Assembly: GCA_015680685.1 (NCBI GenBank)
Contig: MNCI01005812.1
Coordinates: 551 to 64,550 of the forward strand
Source of the DNA: Gnetum montanum
Taxonomy: Eukaryota; Streptophyta; Gnetopsida; Gnetales; Gnetaceae
DNA: 64,000 nucleotides
Direction: 5' to 3'
Shown here: positions 55,341 to 64,000 of the stretch, one piece after another
How the letters are laid out: each line of letters opens with the position of its first letter
Numbering within the stretch: position 1 is the stretch's first letter
Notes under the pieces: generated by a model
Databases searched by the model: none
Seen by the model: the letters and a program-made list of their open reading frames with translations, nothing else
What the model was told of the DNA's origin: nothing
Position numbers and translations under genes: made by a program

Positions 55341-57831
55341 GCTTTCCAGCCTTGATCCAATCAAATACAATATGGGTTAATATAATTATGCAGATCTTGG
55401 TAGGTGTTTGGTTTTAAGGGCTCTCAAATGGAATGGATGCAATGGATGAGAGAGACACAAGGTGATCAACCACATAAGTCTGTGAGGGATTTGTAGGGCT
55501 ATTGATTCAGAAGAATGGTCTTTTATGGAATTTGGATTTCAAACCACTCAGCTCTAGAACCGATTGTAAGTTAATGGCCCTAGTAGCATTACATTGTTGC
55601 AGCTATCTAGGAATTTCACCCTGCATGAATGAAGTAGGCAATAATTAGGTTGAGGATGGAGAAACATGTATTGAAAAATAAGGAGGGTGATAAGGATATG
55701 GGGATTCCCCTCTGGGAGATGGAGAATGACTTCTATAGTACTTTGAAGGGTAGTGGTGATGCTAAAAAGAAGCACAACTAAAAGAGTCACACAAAGACAT
55801 GGGTTGCTAAACATGCTACCCATATGGATCTAGCTACCCATAAGGGTACTGCTACCTTGGTGATGGCATCCCCCATGATTACGAGTACTTCCATTAATGG
55901 TACTACTTGTACAATTGTGGCAGAGCTCCACTTGAATCGTAAGCTTGTTGTTGCTAGTGGAACTTCCTTGGATTGCCTTAAGGATAAGGGACCCTTCTAG
56001 GTGCTTGCCTTGATGCCAATTTAGGATTTAGAGCATATACCCTAGATTCTTGTAAGTGTGACACAATAGGGAAATATTCCTTAGGATGTTCATATTGGCA
56101 AACATCACACCCACCATCATCATCTGATTCTAACTTCATAAACTCTTCTATTGCAGTAGCTTTGCCCTTATCCATTTGGTAGGCACGTTCAGCTTCCTTC
56201 CTTTTCCTACAGTCATGATCACTACCTTACTCTTTGGATTCTTCTATAATTTTCAGAGATATTTGAAATTTTTCATCCAAAGATTCTCACATTTTGTTAA
56301 CTTTAACCAAAATTTCAACCACAAATTTTTGAATTCGCAAGGTTTTTCACTGCACCACTTCATCAAATGGTGCCTCCCCCTCACTTTCACAAAATTGAAC
56401 CTCCCTTTTCCTAATAGAAGGATCCCAATTATACTCCTTAGTACTTTCCCATTACCTCAACTCACCTTCTTCTTTTTTAAACCTACTAAATCAACCTTTA
56501 AATTTGATGGGTTGTTAGTTTTGATAGTCTCCCTGAGGCATAGACCTCAAGAGTTCTCCTCATTTCTAATTGAGGCCCATATATGATATGGTGAATCTCC
56601 TCCTATTAAGAATAACCATGGCTAGGAAATCTATGCAAAAGGTAATAATACCTACCCATGACTACGTCCAAGGGTTCATATGTTCCTTAGCACTAACCAT
56701 GGATTTACTTTCTTAACTTGGACACTCTGGAGTACATCTAATATTTGTCATTGAATAGCTTAAGTATTGTACTCCACCTACAAATTGATTCCAACTCCAA
56801 GGAGTAGTACCAACTTTCTTCTTCTTTTATAACTATTCTGGGAAATAGCTAAAGTTTCTACCACTCATTTTCTATGTTCTACAAGGCATAGACATCATGA
56901 AAGGCTTGAAGATGGGTCTATGGATATGAGTTATATCCCCCTCAAATATAAAGATATTGTTGATATCCAACCTCTTGATTTTGCTATTTTGCACATGCCT
57001 GGTTGGAATTCTAACTACCTCTACAATGTTCAACATGCTTTGAGTTTTAAGCAAAGGTTCATCATCATCATAATTTTGATTATTCCTATGATGTCCCCTG
57101 CTACCCCTTCGTTCATGGTGAGGCCTACAATCATTATCTTGTCATTCATCTCCATCATGGTTTTGTCCTCTATGACATCAATTAGAACCAGAACAGGAAG
57201 AAGAAGATGAAAATGAAGAGGAAATAGAGTGAGGAGGACTACCACCACCATGGTGTCTACCACCTTTTCTCCACTTTTCTCGACCATGATCATCAGGTTT
57301 ACCATCATCACGATGCTTGCTTGACACCCTGCCTTGACTCCCACTTTTGCTTGAACCTAGATTTTTAATAGTAAAGCATAAGTATGGGTTCAAGTCCCAT
57401 TCACCAAAGTCAAGGGGTGGAGAATCTTCATGTTGATAATCCCCAGAGGAAGGATCCTCTTTGTCATTTTGGTTTAGCAAGAACAAGGGTTTAGTTTTCC
57501 CCTTCATAGCTTCATGGTGCTTCTCCTAGTGCTAATCTCATTTGCATTGTGTTTCTATGGGACAGTAGTCCCAATAGTCATGCTCTTACACAACATATTC
57601 ATCATGGAGATCCTAGATTCCCAACCTCTTAAGAGTTTGGAGTAGCATTCTAGGAACAAATCGGTTGAGAGGCAACACAACATTACACTCCACATCTCTC
57701 CATCGTAGTTGTTCATCCTAATGTAGAATGAAGGTGAAATTAGGTACAAACTCATCTGGATGAGTGTACACCACTTTGAATTCTTGGGACACTATCAATT
57801 TTGATTCATCATGCCTATCAGAAGAAGCCAT
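55341..57831 (-). pseudogene. gag of element B
   Basis: ATG at 57831 opens MASSDRHDESKLIVSQEFKVVYTHPDEFVPNF; after stops, an open stretch (57507-57178) is Gly/Ser/His-rich with SSFSSSSSCSGSN, aligning with element C's EYFSSFSSSTPSTSSCD just before its gag core. The core at about 57054-56872 (VRIPTRHVQNSKIKRLDINNIFIFEGD) parallels C's VRISRRHCKEICLPRLDLNNFPRFLGGYD. Further on, an open frame (56175-55978) has DDDGGCDVCQYEHPKEYFPIV, a possible C-x2-C remnant. Many stops. Confidence 0.7.
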
Positions 57832-57970
57832 TTTGGATTAAAGAAAATTTAGTGCGCTTAAATTATAATTATAATTATTATTTTTATGAAGCATTGTGAC
57901 CTTAGGGCTTGTTCCAATGATCTTAAATAATATTCACTAAGTCTTAGAATGTGCACGTATCAAACTACAA

Positions 57971-57990
57971 GTCCTCGACTATGGTACCAA
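57971..57990 (-). other. Primer-site remnant of element B
   Basis: TTGGTACCATAGTCGAGGAC on the minus strand directly after the 5' LTR end (CCTCATCA at 57991). It aligns with TTGGCACTGTTGCTGGGGAC of C and the tRNA-Asp type site, with transition-type decay. Confidence 0.65.
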
Positions 57991-58886
57991 TGATGAGGGA
58001 TGAGTAAACCCTACATCCAACCATACGAATCACTAAGCATTCACGTGTGATTCTATCGAATTCCATAGACATATAGCCTTCTAACTACACTAGTCTCAAG
58101 GAAGTTAAACTAACCATTGTAATCATTATCTTCCCAATTACACTTGTGAAATGCAAACGTATGGTTACGTGCAACTGAGGCATATGATTTTTACCATTTT
58201 TGCATTTTATGTTTTAAGTCATCAAAGAATAATGAATAATGAATAAAATAATTAAATTGCTAATTTAATCTGACCAACTACACCTGACTGATCCTAACAT
58301 AAGCATCCATTCCCACTTTCCATACACATCCTGAACATGTTTAATGCTACTGGGTTACCAAACATTAAGCATTACTAGGATTACCAAGTGTCAAGCATAT
58401 GCTCAAAGTGGTCCTACTTATTTGCTTATTAATAGCTATTTAATTTAGCTTAATTGATTATTTAATTACTTTAAGTATTAAATGAAATTTCATAAAACAT
58501 TAAATACATAAATAAACAATTAATCTATTTCAAAGTACTACAAGGCTAATCAAAAAGCATATCTTTATTGTTGCACACATTGGCATGCTTAGGTACAACA
58601 ATGCTTGAATAAAGACCTATATACTCTTTAACCCATTTTGTGAGCATTAGAAAAATATTCTAACTTTCAAGCAAGAAAACTACAAGAGCTCCTCTACAAC
58701 TATGACCAAATATGTCATAAACACAGCAAGTAAGTATGTATATATAGGCAAAAATAAACACTGCATTCACAAGGTCATGTCAATGCATCGAATCCCACAT
58801 CGACGCAGCCATGTCAACGGGGTTGCATCGATGGGGCTATGTCAACGAGGCCTCATCGACATAATCTAAGAAAACATGATACATCA
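57991..58886 (-). mobile_element. 5' LTR of element B
   Basis: 896 bases. Minus start TGATGTATCATG, U3 with alternating GTCGATG/GTTGACATG words (58860-58760), TATATATA at 58746-58739, R with the AATAAAG phrase near 58570, and the end CGTATGGTTGGATGTAGGG...CCTCATCA, shared with the C-type LTR ends. Confidence 0.85.
58760..58862 (-). repeat. GTCGATG / GTTGACATG motif array in element B U3
   Basis: At least seven short words of the form (G)TCGATG, GTTGACAT or GTCAATGCATCGA in about 100 bases just upstream of TATATATA. TTGAC is the WRKY W-box core. CpG is better kept here than in the neighbouring sequence. One 23-base segment (58838-58860) recurs at 40956-40978. Confidence 0.65.
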
Positions 58887-59470
58887 ATCATGAGAATCAA
58901 AAATCTTCAAAACCAAATTTTGATTCTAAAATAGTTCATTACCACATTAACCTTAGTGAAAGGAAAGCTTATCACAAAGGATATAAGTTATCTCCAATAG
59001 CTCTCTCAAAGATAAAACCATTTAGAACCATATTTTGGTTTTATTAAACTATAACAAAATAGAGAGCTATGCCACATCAACAAAGAAAAGGGAGCTTTAT
59101 AAGCTTTAAAGGAGAAACGAGCTAATTATTATTATCTATAGCCTAAGCTATTTAGTTGGAGCTATAAAAAATTAAAGGTAAATATTCATAAGATAAAAAG
59201 CTCATTGCATCCAAAAGAACCATGAAACAAGGATTTAGAATACAACAAAGGTTAGATGTGGAGGGCCATTATTTGAAAGAATTAAAATGTTATATTATTA
59301 CAATGGTTAGCTAAGCCCATTAACGAAATTATAGGAGTGGTTTGTCAAAGAAAATAGAATCATTATCTCTAGTACAAGAAGAGCATATTATTTCTATAGG
59401 AAGTAAAGGGATCTTTAGTGCTAAAAATGATGAATTTATTTCATTTTTATCAAGCTTTGATGCTTGTCTT
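58887..59470. other. Right flank of element B, unassigned
   Basis: A repeated 'gagct' / 'agagctat' vocabulary (58985-59165). Possibly the gag region of the copia-type element that follows, but no domain is recognisable. Confidence 0.35.
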
Positions 59471-60980
59471 ATCTCAATGCCAAAAGAAGCAATAGAGGCT
59501 AGAATGTAACAAATATAGCTTCACATTCTTGTCCAATCCTTCCGAATGGATCTTCAATAATTATAGCTTCTTCCCTTTGATGCTTCTCCATAAAATCGAT
59601 AATGGCTTCAAAAACAACTCTAAAATGACTATGGAAAGTGCTAGCTATAAAATGAAGTTGATGAAAAAGATATGAATGCAAATGAAGAAGAAAATGATGA
59701 TGGTATCTCAACATCTAAACAAGTTGATGAAATTGAAAAAGAGTAGCTAGTTTCAACCAATGAGTCAAAAATAGAGCAAGTAGCTACACCCAATGGTGAT
59801 TCTAAGAAGAAGAATGCAAAGGTTCATATCCATGATAAATATCCTTATGATATCTCTTAGACAAAGGATAAGGAGGAGAAAAGCTAAAACAATTGAACAT
59901 GGATTATTAGTATGTTATCTTACCTTCTTCATTCCTCTAATAGTAAAAGAAGCTCTTGGGAATGAATAATTAGAGAAAGGTCATGGATGAAGCAATTAAA
60001 CAAATTGAAAAGAATGATACTTGAAAGCTTGTTCCATGATTAAAATGAGCTAATGTTATTGGAACGAAGTGAATCTTTGCAAATAAGTTGAATAAACATG
60101 ATGAAGTGATTCAAAACAAAGCAAACTTAGTAGCTAAAGACTTCCTCAAATTAAGGGACTAGACTTTCAGGACACTTTTTCTTTCATTGTAAGACTAGAA
60201 TTCATTAGAGTGATTTTAGATTTTGCAACTTATCAAGGATTTAAGTTTATGAAATGGATATGAAAGAAACTTTTCTAAATAGGGAAATAAAAGAGACAGT
60301 GTATATTGAACAACTAGAAGGATATATTGACATTAAAAATTCAAATCATGTGTACTAGCTACACAAAGCTTTATATGACTTGAAACAAGCACCTAGGATA
60401 TGGTATGCTAAGCTTGATTTATACTAAGCTATAAATGGGTATTTGAAAGATCCATTGGACAATAATCTTTATATTTAAAAGGATAATATAAGATTTTTAT
60501 TACTTAGATCTATGTTGATAACATAATGTTTGGAGGAACAAGCTTAATTTTAGATAAATAATTCATTGAAGCTATGAAATCAAAATTTGAGATGTTTATA
60601 ATAGGAGAGCTATCTCACTTTCTGGGCCTACATATTCAATAAAATATCTTATGTATATCAAACAAGTTACACAATAGATTCTAGGCCTACATTTGAGATT
60701 GTTAAGTATTTTGGTATGATAGAAGCTAGAACTTGTGTAACTTCTCTTAACAAAAATACACACTTATGCAAGGATAAAGATGGGTTAAAGATTAATGATG
60801 TACTATACAGATCCATAGTGGGAAGCTTGCTTTATGCTATCACTAATAGATAAGATATAGCTTTAGTAGTAGGCTTGATTTCAAGATTTTAGTTTAAATT
60901 GAAAGAATTATACTTAGTGGTAGCTAACCAAATTTTACAGTATCTAAAATGCAAAGCTAGTCACAGACTATGATAACTTA
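59471..60980 (+). pseudogene. Ty1/copia pol remnant: linker and reverse transcriptase
   Basis: Plus strand: SKQVDEIEKE, then MDEAIKQIEKNDTWKLVP (the copia segment before RT: M..EI..I.KN.TW.LV), NKLNKHDEVIQNKANLVAKDF, after stops VYIEQLEGY, LHKALYDLKQAPRIWYAKLDLY, NNLYI, then IYVDNIMFGG (YVDD changed to YVDN), FEMFIIGELSHFLGLHIQ and ANQILQYLKCKASH. Interrupted at 60981 by an LTR of the E1/E2 family. Not functional. Confidence 0.82.
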
Positions 60981-61823
60981 TGAGAACATTACCTAGCCTT
61001 TGTGTAATCCTTAATGTATCTTGGATCTGTTTGTGTGTGTCTTCTTGTTTTGATCTTTTAATGATGATTCTATCATGTTTTTCCATGTTTGGGGGTGTTT
61101 TGGACTTATTTTGATAAGTCTAGAAGGTTTCGGGGCTATGTGAATTTGTTTGGAGCTGTCTAGAGGTTCCAAGCCTCAAAACAAGAATCTTTGTATTTTT
61201 CCCTTGCAAGTGAGATGTTGCAACTATTTTTAACACATCCCACATGATTTTAGAACATCCTAGCAACTAACAACCACTTTCAAATGATGCCCCACATGAT
61301 TTCAAGACATCCCAACTATTCAAAGCCACATTTAGCCAAGATGCTCCATTCTTCTCCAAGACGTCCCATGTAGATTTTAATAGCCATCAAATTGAATGGA
61401 AATTCCTAAGGCTAATTAAGCTAATCATAGGAAGAAGGTTAGTATCAAGAAGAATAAAGTGAGAGAAGAAAGATCTGAGAAGTCTCTTGAGAGTTTGTGC
61501 AAGAAGAGTTTGAGTGAGAGGTAAGGAAGAGCACTTGAGAGAAGTTGAGAGAATCTCTTATAAGTATCTTGTCTTGAGCTTTAGCACCATTGTGAGCAAT
61601 TAAGGATTTAGAGGGGACATGTGTGGCCTCTAAGATCCTTAGAAGAGGTGTGAGTTAAGATTGACTCCTTATCTTTGATGTAATTCTTTATATTTTGAGA
61701 TTTCTCTTATAAAAAGAGGAATTTTTTCCAATTCATTATCTTTTCTTACTTCTAAGTTAAAGTTTGCTTAGGAAGCTTATAGAATGGATCCTTTTGGAGT
61801 ATATTGAGATAGGCTTCACATCA
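60981..61823 (+). mobile_element. E1/E2-family LTR inserted in copia pol (probably solo)
   Basis: Shares with 7295-8271 and 14330-15300 the phrases 'gtgttttggac(t/c)(t/c)attttgat(a/g)agt', 'gagaggtaaggaagagcacttgagagaa', 'atctcttataagt(a/g)tcttgtcttgagct', 'gtgtggcctctaagatcctt(a/g)g(a/g)ag', and ends CTTCACATCA (family CCTTACACCA). No primer site or internal sequence of the family follows; copia RNase H resumes after it. A clear 5-bp duplication was not found and the left edge is uncertain. Confidence 0.7.
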
Positions 61824-62270
61824 ATACCCAAAAATCATGACTTTCAAATTACAAGCATTTAGAGAGGTAGATTAGGTTGGAAATAAAGATGCTTAAAAAT
61901 CCACCAATAAAAATTATCATTTTCTTAGTAATAGACTAGTATCATGGTTGAGCAAGAAGCAAAACTATGTAGTCTTATCTTTATCTGAAGCTAAATATGT
62001 TGCATCCTCACACTATTGTAAAAAAATTCTCTAGATGAGGGAAGTATTAAAGCTCTTTGGTATAACATTCACTAACCTTATAATTATTCATTGTAATAAT
62101 GATGCAGGTAATTCTATTTCTAATAATCTAGATTTTCATGATAAAACTAAACATATTGAAATCAAATATCATTTTCTTTGAGATCAATTTGGGTTGCAAA
62201 TAGTAAAATTATTGTATATTTCATCCACAGAATAGAGAATAAACATTTTTGCAAAGGATTTAAATTAAGA
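61824..62270 (+). pseudogene. Ty1/copia RNase H remnant
   Basis: One frame with few stops: AFREVDxVGNKDAxKSTNKNYHFLSNRLVSWLSKKQNYVVLSLSEAKYVASSHYCKKILxMREVLKLFGI, IIIHCNNDAGNSISNNLDFHDKTKHIEIKYHFL, DQFGLQIVKLLYIS. This is the copia RNase H order (DxDWAG, KQxxVxLSxxEAEY, CDNxSAIxxxxNPxxHxRTKHIEIxxHFIRE). The plus frame 62178-62387 overlaps the end. Confidence 0.85.
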
Positions 62271-62381
62271 AAGATTTATATATTGAAGAACATTGGTGGA
62301 TGTGACTACATTATCCAAATAGGATTAATTCCTCTTCTTTCTCTTAGTTTAGGAATTTGTTATAAGCTAGTTGGTTTTATT

Positions 62382-62393
62382 GTATGAGGGAGT
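62382..62393 (+). other. Candidate polypurine tract of the copia element
   Basis: ATGAGGGAGTAT lies about 120 bases after the end of copia pol homology, where such elements have GGGGGAG-type tracts. The 3' LTR should start just after; no second copy exists in the window for comparison. Confidence 0.45.
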
Positions 62394-63179
62394 ATATATG
62401 TTTTTCTTTAACTTTGGCTATTATCTTATGATTATCTCTATATTTTCCTATTGCTTGTTAACTATGTGCTTAAGCTATATTTTTTGTCTGTGTGTTTTGA
62501 ACTTGATTTGATTGATGATAGGAGGAGCTATCTTTCATCTTTTCTGAAAAAAAGGAAAAGTATACACTAATTTTTTATTTTTTATTTGGATTAGTTTTGT
62601 CAAAAAATTATTTCCTCATATGTATGTATGTTGATGCATTTTCTTTTAAGTGGTTATGATGGTGATCTCTCAAATTGCTCTATTTTCGTTCCTTTGGTGT
62701 TAACTAGCTCTAATTATTTGATTGAGTTATGAACTTAATTATTATAAGCTGGGTTGTAATACTGGTGTGCTCATCTTTATTCTAACTTACGTGATGCTAT
62801 AAGATTGTAATGTTTCTAATGGTCTATATGATTCTTGTGCTTAGCTAGATTGCTTGACTAGATGTTTAGTTGTTAGGAGCTTGCTAATATAAGCCTAATA
62901 AGTCCTTCAATTATAATTTTTATGTATGAGATTAGATGATGTTATTTGGTTGTGTGGTGATTTCATGCATGTAGCTATTTGTATTGTATTTTTAAGCTAT
63001 ATTTGTGTGCCTTGGCTCTAAGTGATCTTATCTCTATTTTCTTCTATTCTAGCTAATGTAAGCTCTTCCAATCTCAAAAAGGGAAAGATTACTAGGTGTT
63101 TTAAGGTTAGTAGAGGCTTTGATGTAGAAAATAAAAATTGTAGAGGAGCTCATTTTCATCAAAAGGCTATGGTAAGTGA
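62394..63179. other. Probable copia 3' LTR/flank, AT-rich
   Basis: No gene. T-rich with 'gctatatt(t/)tgtgtg' phrases at about 62475 and 62998. The frame 63022-63282 crosses a sharp change in composition at about 63170-63180 and looks like a chance opening. Confidence 0.4.
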
Positions 63180-63345
63180 AACACCGTTAAAAATCACGAG
63201 TCGGCCTCAGGCAAAGATTAGCAATTCAGGCAAGGGCGCATCTCAGCATTCCAGAGGGGGGAATAAGACAGAGCAATGCTAAGAGGCGCATAGCATCAAG
63301 TCCGCAACTTCCTGGGTAGATTCCTAATCTTTCTATGCTTTTGTT

Positions 63346-63850
63346 GTTTACGCTATATCACGCGATATAACGTAATGACGCTCAGCGTGATGGTGTTTCG
63401 ACATAGTTCGGCATCAGAAGGATAGTTGCTTCAGCATAGGGAGAAGCTTAAGCAGCGTGATATGCGATTTCTTGTGTATTTTCCTAAGTCTTTTGTTCAA
63501 GGACAAGTTTACGCTCTATCACGCACGGCAACGTAATGAGCGTAATAAACTCCAAAATAGTCGAAGGCAGAGTCCAGAGAAGCACAACAGTTCGACACTT
63601 TTTCTCGTGGCGCATGAATAACTTGTCTTTACGCTCGTTACGCGGCGGTGCGTATCATTGCGTATTTCATCACTAAGGCCAGACATTATTTATGCTTCGT
63701 TACTCGCAGTTGCGTAGTGAGCGTAAATTAGTCATTATCTACGCTTTGTTACGTGCAGCTACGTAGTGAGTGTAAGATAATTTTGAGCATGTTGTTTTTA
63801 TACCGGATTACGCTCATACACGCAACACAATGCGAATGAGTGTAATACAG
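63346..63850. repeat. Six CpG-rich hairpin-forming repeats
   Basis: Units of about 40-48 bases at about 63346-63398, 63506-63552, 63627-63666, 63687-63730, 63736-63780 and 63805-63850. Each opens TTACGCT-like and closes with its complement, (G)AGCGTAA-like (for example AGTTTACGCT...AGCGTAAT at 63506-63548), with a CACGC/GCGTA-type centre. Units differ by C/T changes that leave G:T (G:U) pairs. This stretch is much richer in CpG than the rest of the window. Confidence 0.65.
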
Positions 63851-63894
63851 CCTGAAAGCGATTGAAGCACGTTCAACATATACATGTTCTTCAC

Positions 63895-63926
63895 ACGCAC
63901 AACACGCAAACGAGCATGTTGTGCGT
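63895..63926. repeat. Perfect inverted repeat, 10-base arms
   Basis: ACGCACAACA (63895-63904) and TGTTGTGCGT (63917-63926) with a 12-base loop, immediately after the six imperfect hairpins. Confidence 0.9.
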
Positions 63927-64000
63927 AGTCACAGTCTGACTTAAAATGGTCATGCCAACGGAACCCGAAATATCCGGGACCCACGTCATCAGGGTTGCGC

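Larger units (their letters stand above)
36726..58886 (-). mobile_element. Element B: Athila-like Ty3/gypsy element with nested element C
   Basis: Minus-strand order: 5' LTR (58886-57991), primer-site remnant, gag, protease, RT, RNase H, [C inserted], integrase, non-coding stretch with promoter-like block, downstream coiled-coil ORF, 3' LTR (37424-36726, lacking the last ~185 bases). Without C it is about 13 kb. The protease (ALADLGFGVNMI...PIIMGRARL) and integrase C-terminus (SGFTWKFPIGYSTYELVY) resemble the Athila group. Every ORF has stops. No target duplication can be checked because the left LTR end is lost at its junction with E2. Confidence 0.8.

Noticed and set aside
56176-56586. Plus-strand frame of 136 codons, Phe/Leu-rich
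   Set aside because: Antisense to the gag of element B.
63022-63282. Plus-strand frame of 86 codons as a small gene
   Set aside because: Crosses a sharp composition boundary at about 63175; no start context or homology.

Overview
This is nuclear DNA from a land plant, probably a species with a very large, repeat-filled genome. A conifer or other gymnosperm would fit, but that is inference. The reasons are one plant-specific intron-containing gene (a xyloglucan endotransglucosylase/hydrolase, XTH), AT-rich sequence with CpG turned into TpG/CpA, and almost everything else being old, stop-riddled, nested LTR retrotransposons. The XTH gene (1545-2752, minus, three exons) is the only gene that looks intact.

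Layout. (1) 1-848: two fragments of one LTR family in opposite orientation. (2) 1545-2855: the XTH gene and its TATA box. (3) 5447-32480: a very decayed Athila-like Ty3/gypsy element on the minus strand ('element A'), split by two younger elements: a gypsy element with an initiator-Met type primer site (7295-15300, 'E1', itself carrying Athila-family debris and repeat arrays), and a 6-kb pol-less element (25301-31273, 'F') that carries an intronless CCR4-like deadenylase pseudogene. (4) 32481-36725: a second gypsy element of the E1 family ('E2') with gag, protease, RT and RNase H remnants, cut off after RNase H. (5) 36726-58886: a second minus-strand Athila-like element ('B') with LTR, gag, protease, RT, RNase H, integrase and a downstream ORF. 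It is interrupted between RNase H and integrase by a plus-strand relative ('C', 43549-52716) with two LTRs, a tRNA-Asp-like primer site, gag, the same downstream ORF and a perfect 5-bp target duplication (GTGGA), but no pol. (6) 58887-62393: Ty1/copia remnants interrupted by an E1-family LTR. (7) 63180-64000: a CpG-rich stretch of repeated imperfect hairpins.

How the parts relate. A, B, C and a fragment at 11402-12604 share a module in the place where Athila elements carry an env-like gene: a long, charged, probably coiled-coil ORF of a family I do not recognise. Upstream of it, in A, B and C, is a promoter-like block: short palindromic motifs followed by a TATA box. In B and C those motifs are the same ones found in the U3 region of the family's LTRs (21 of 23 bases in B; an identical 16-mer for C). 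In C a donor site, a branch-point-like TACTAAT and an acceptor lie between this block and the ORF's ATG, and the acceptor is also kept in B. Element C keeps gag plus this module and lacks pol, so B-like elements would be its natural helpers. I consider this LTR-matched internal promoter and spliced downstream ORF the most interesting candidate system here, with the deadenylase capture by F second.
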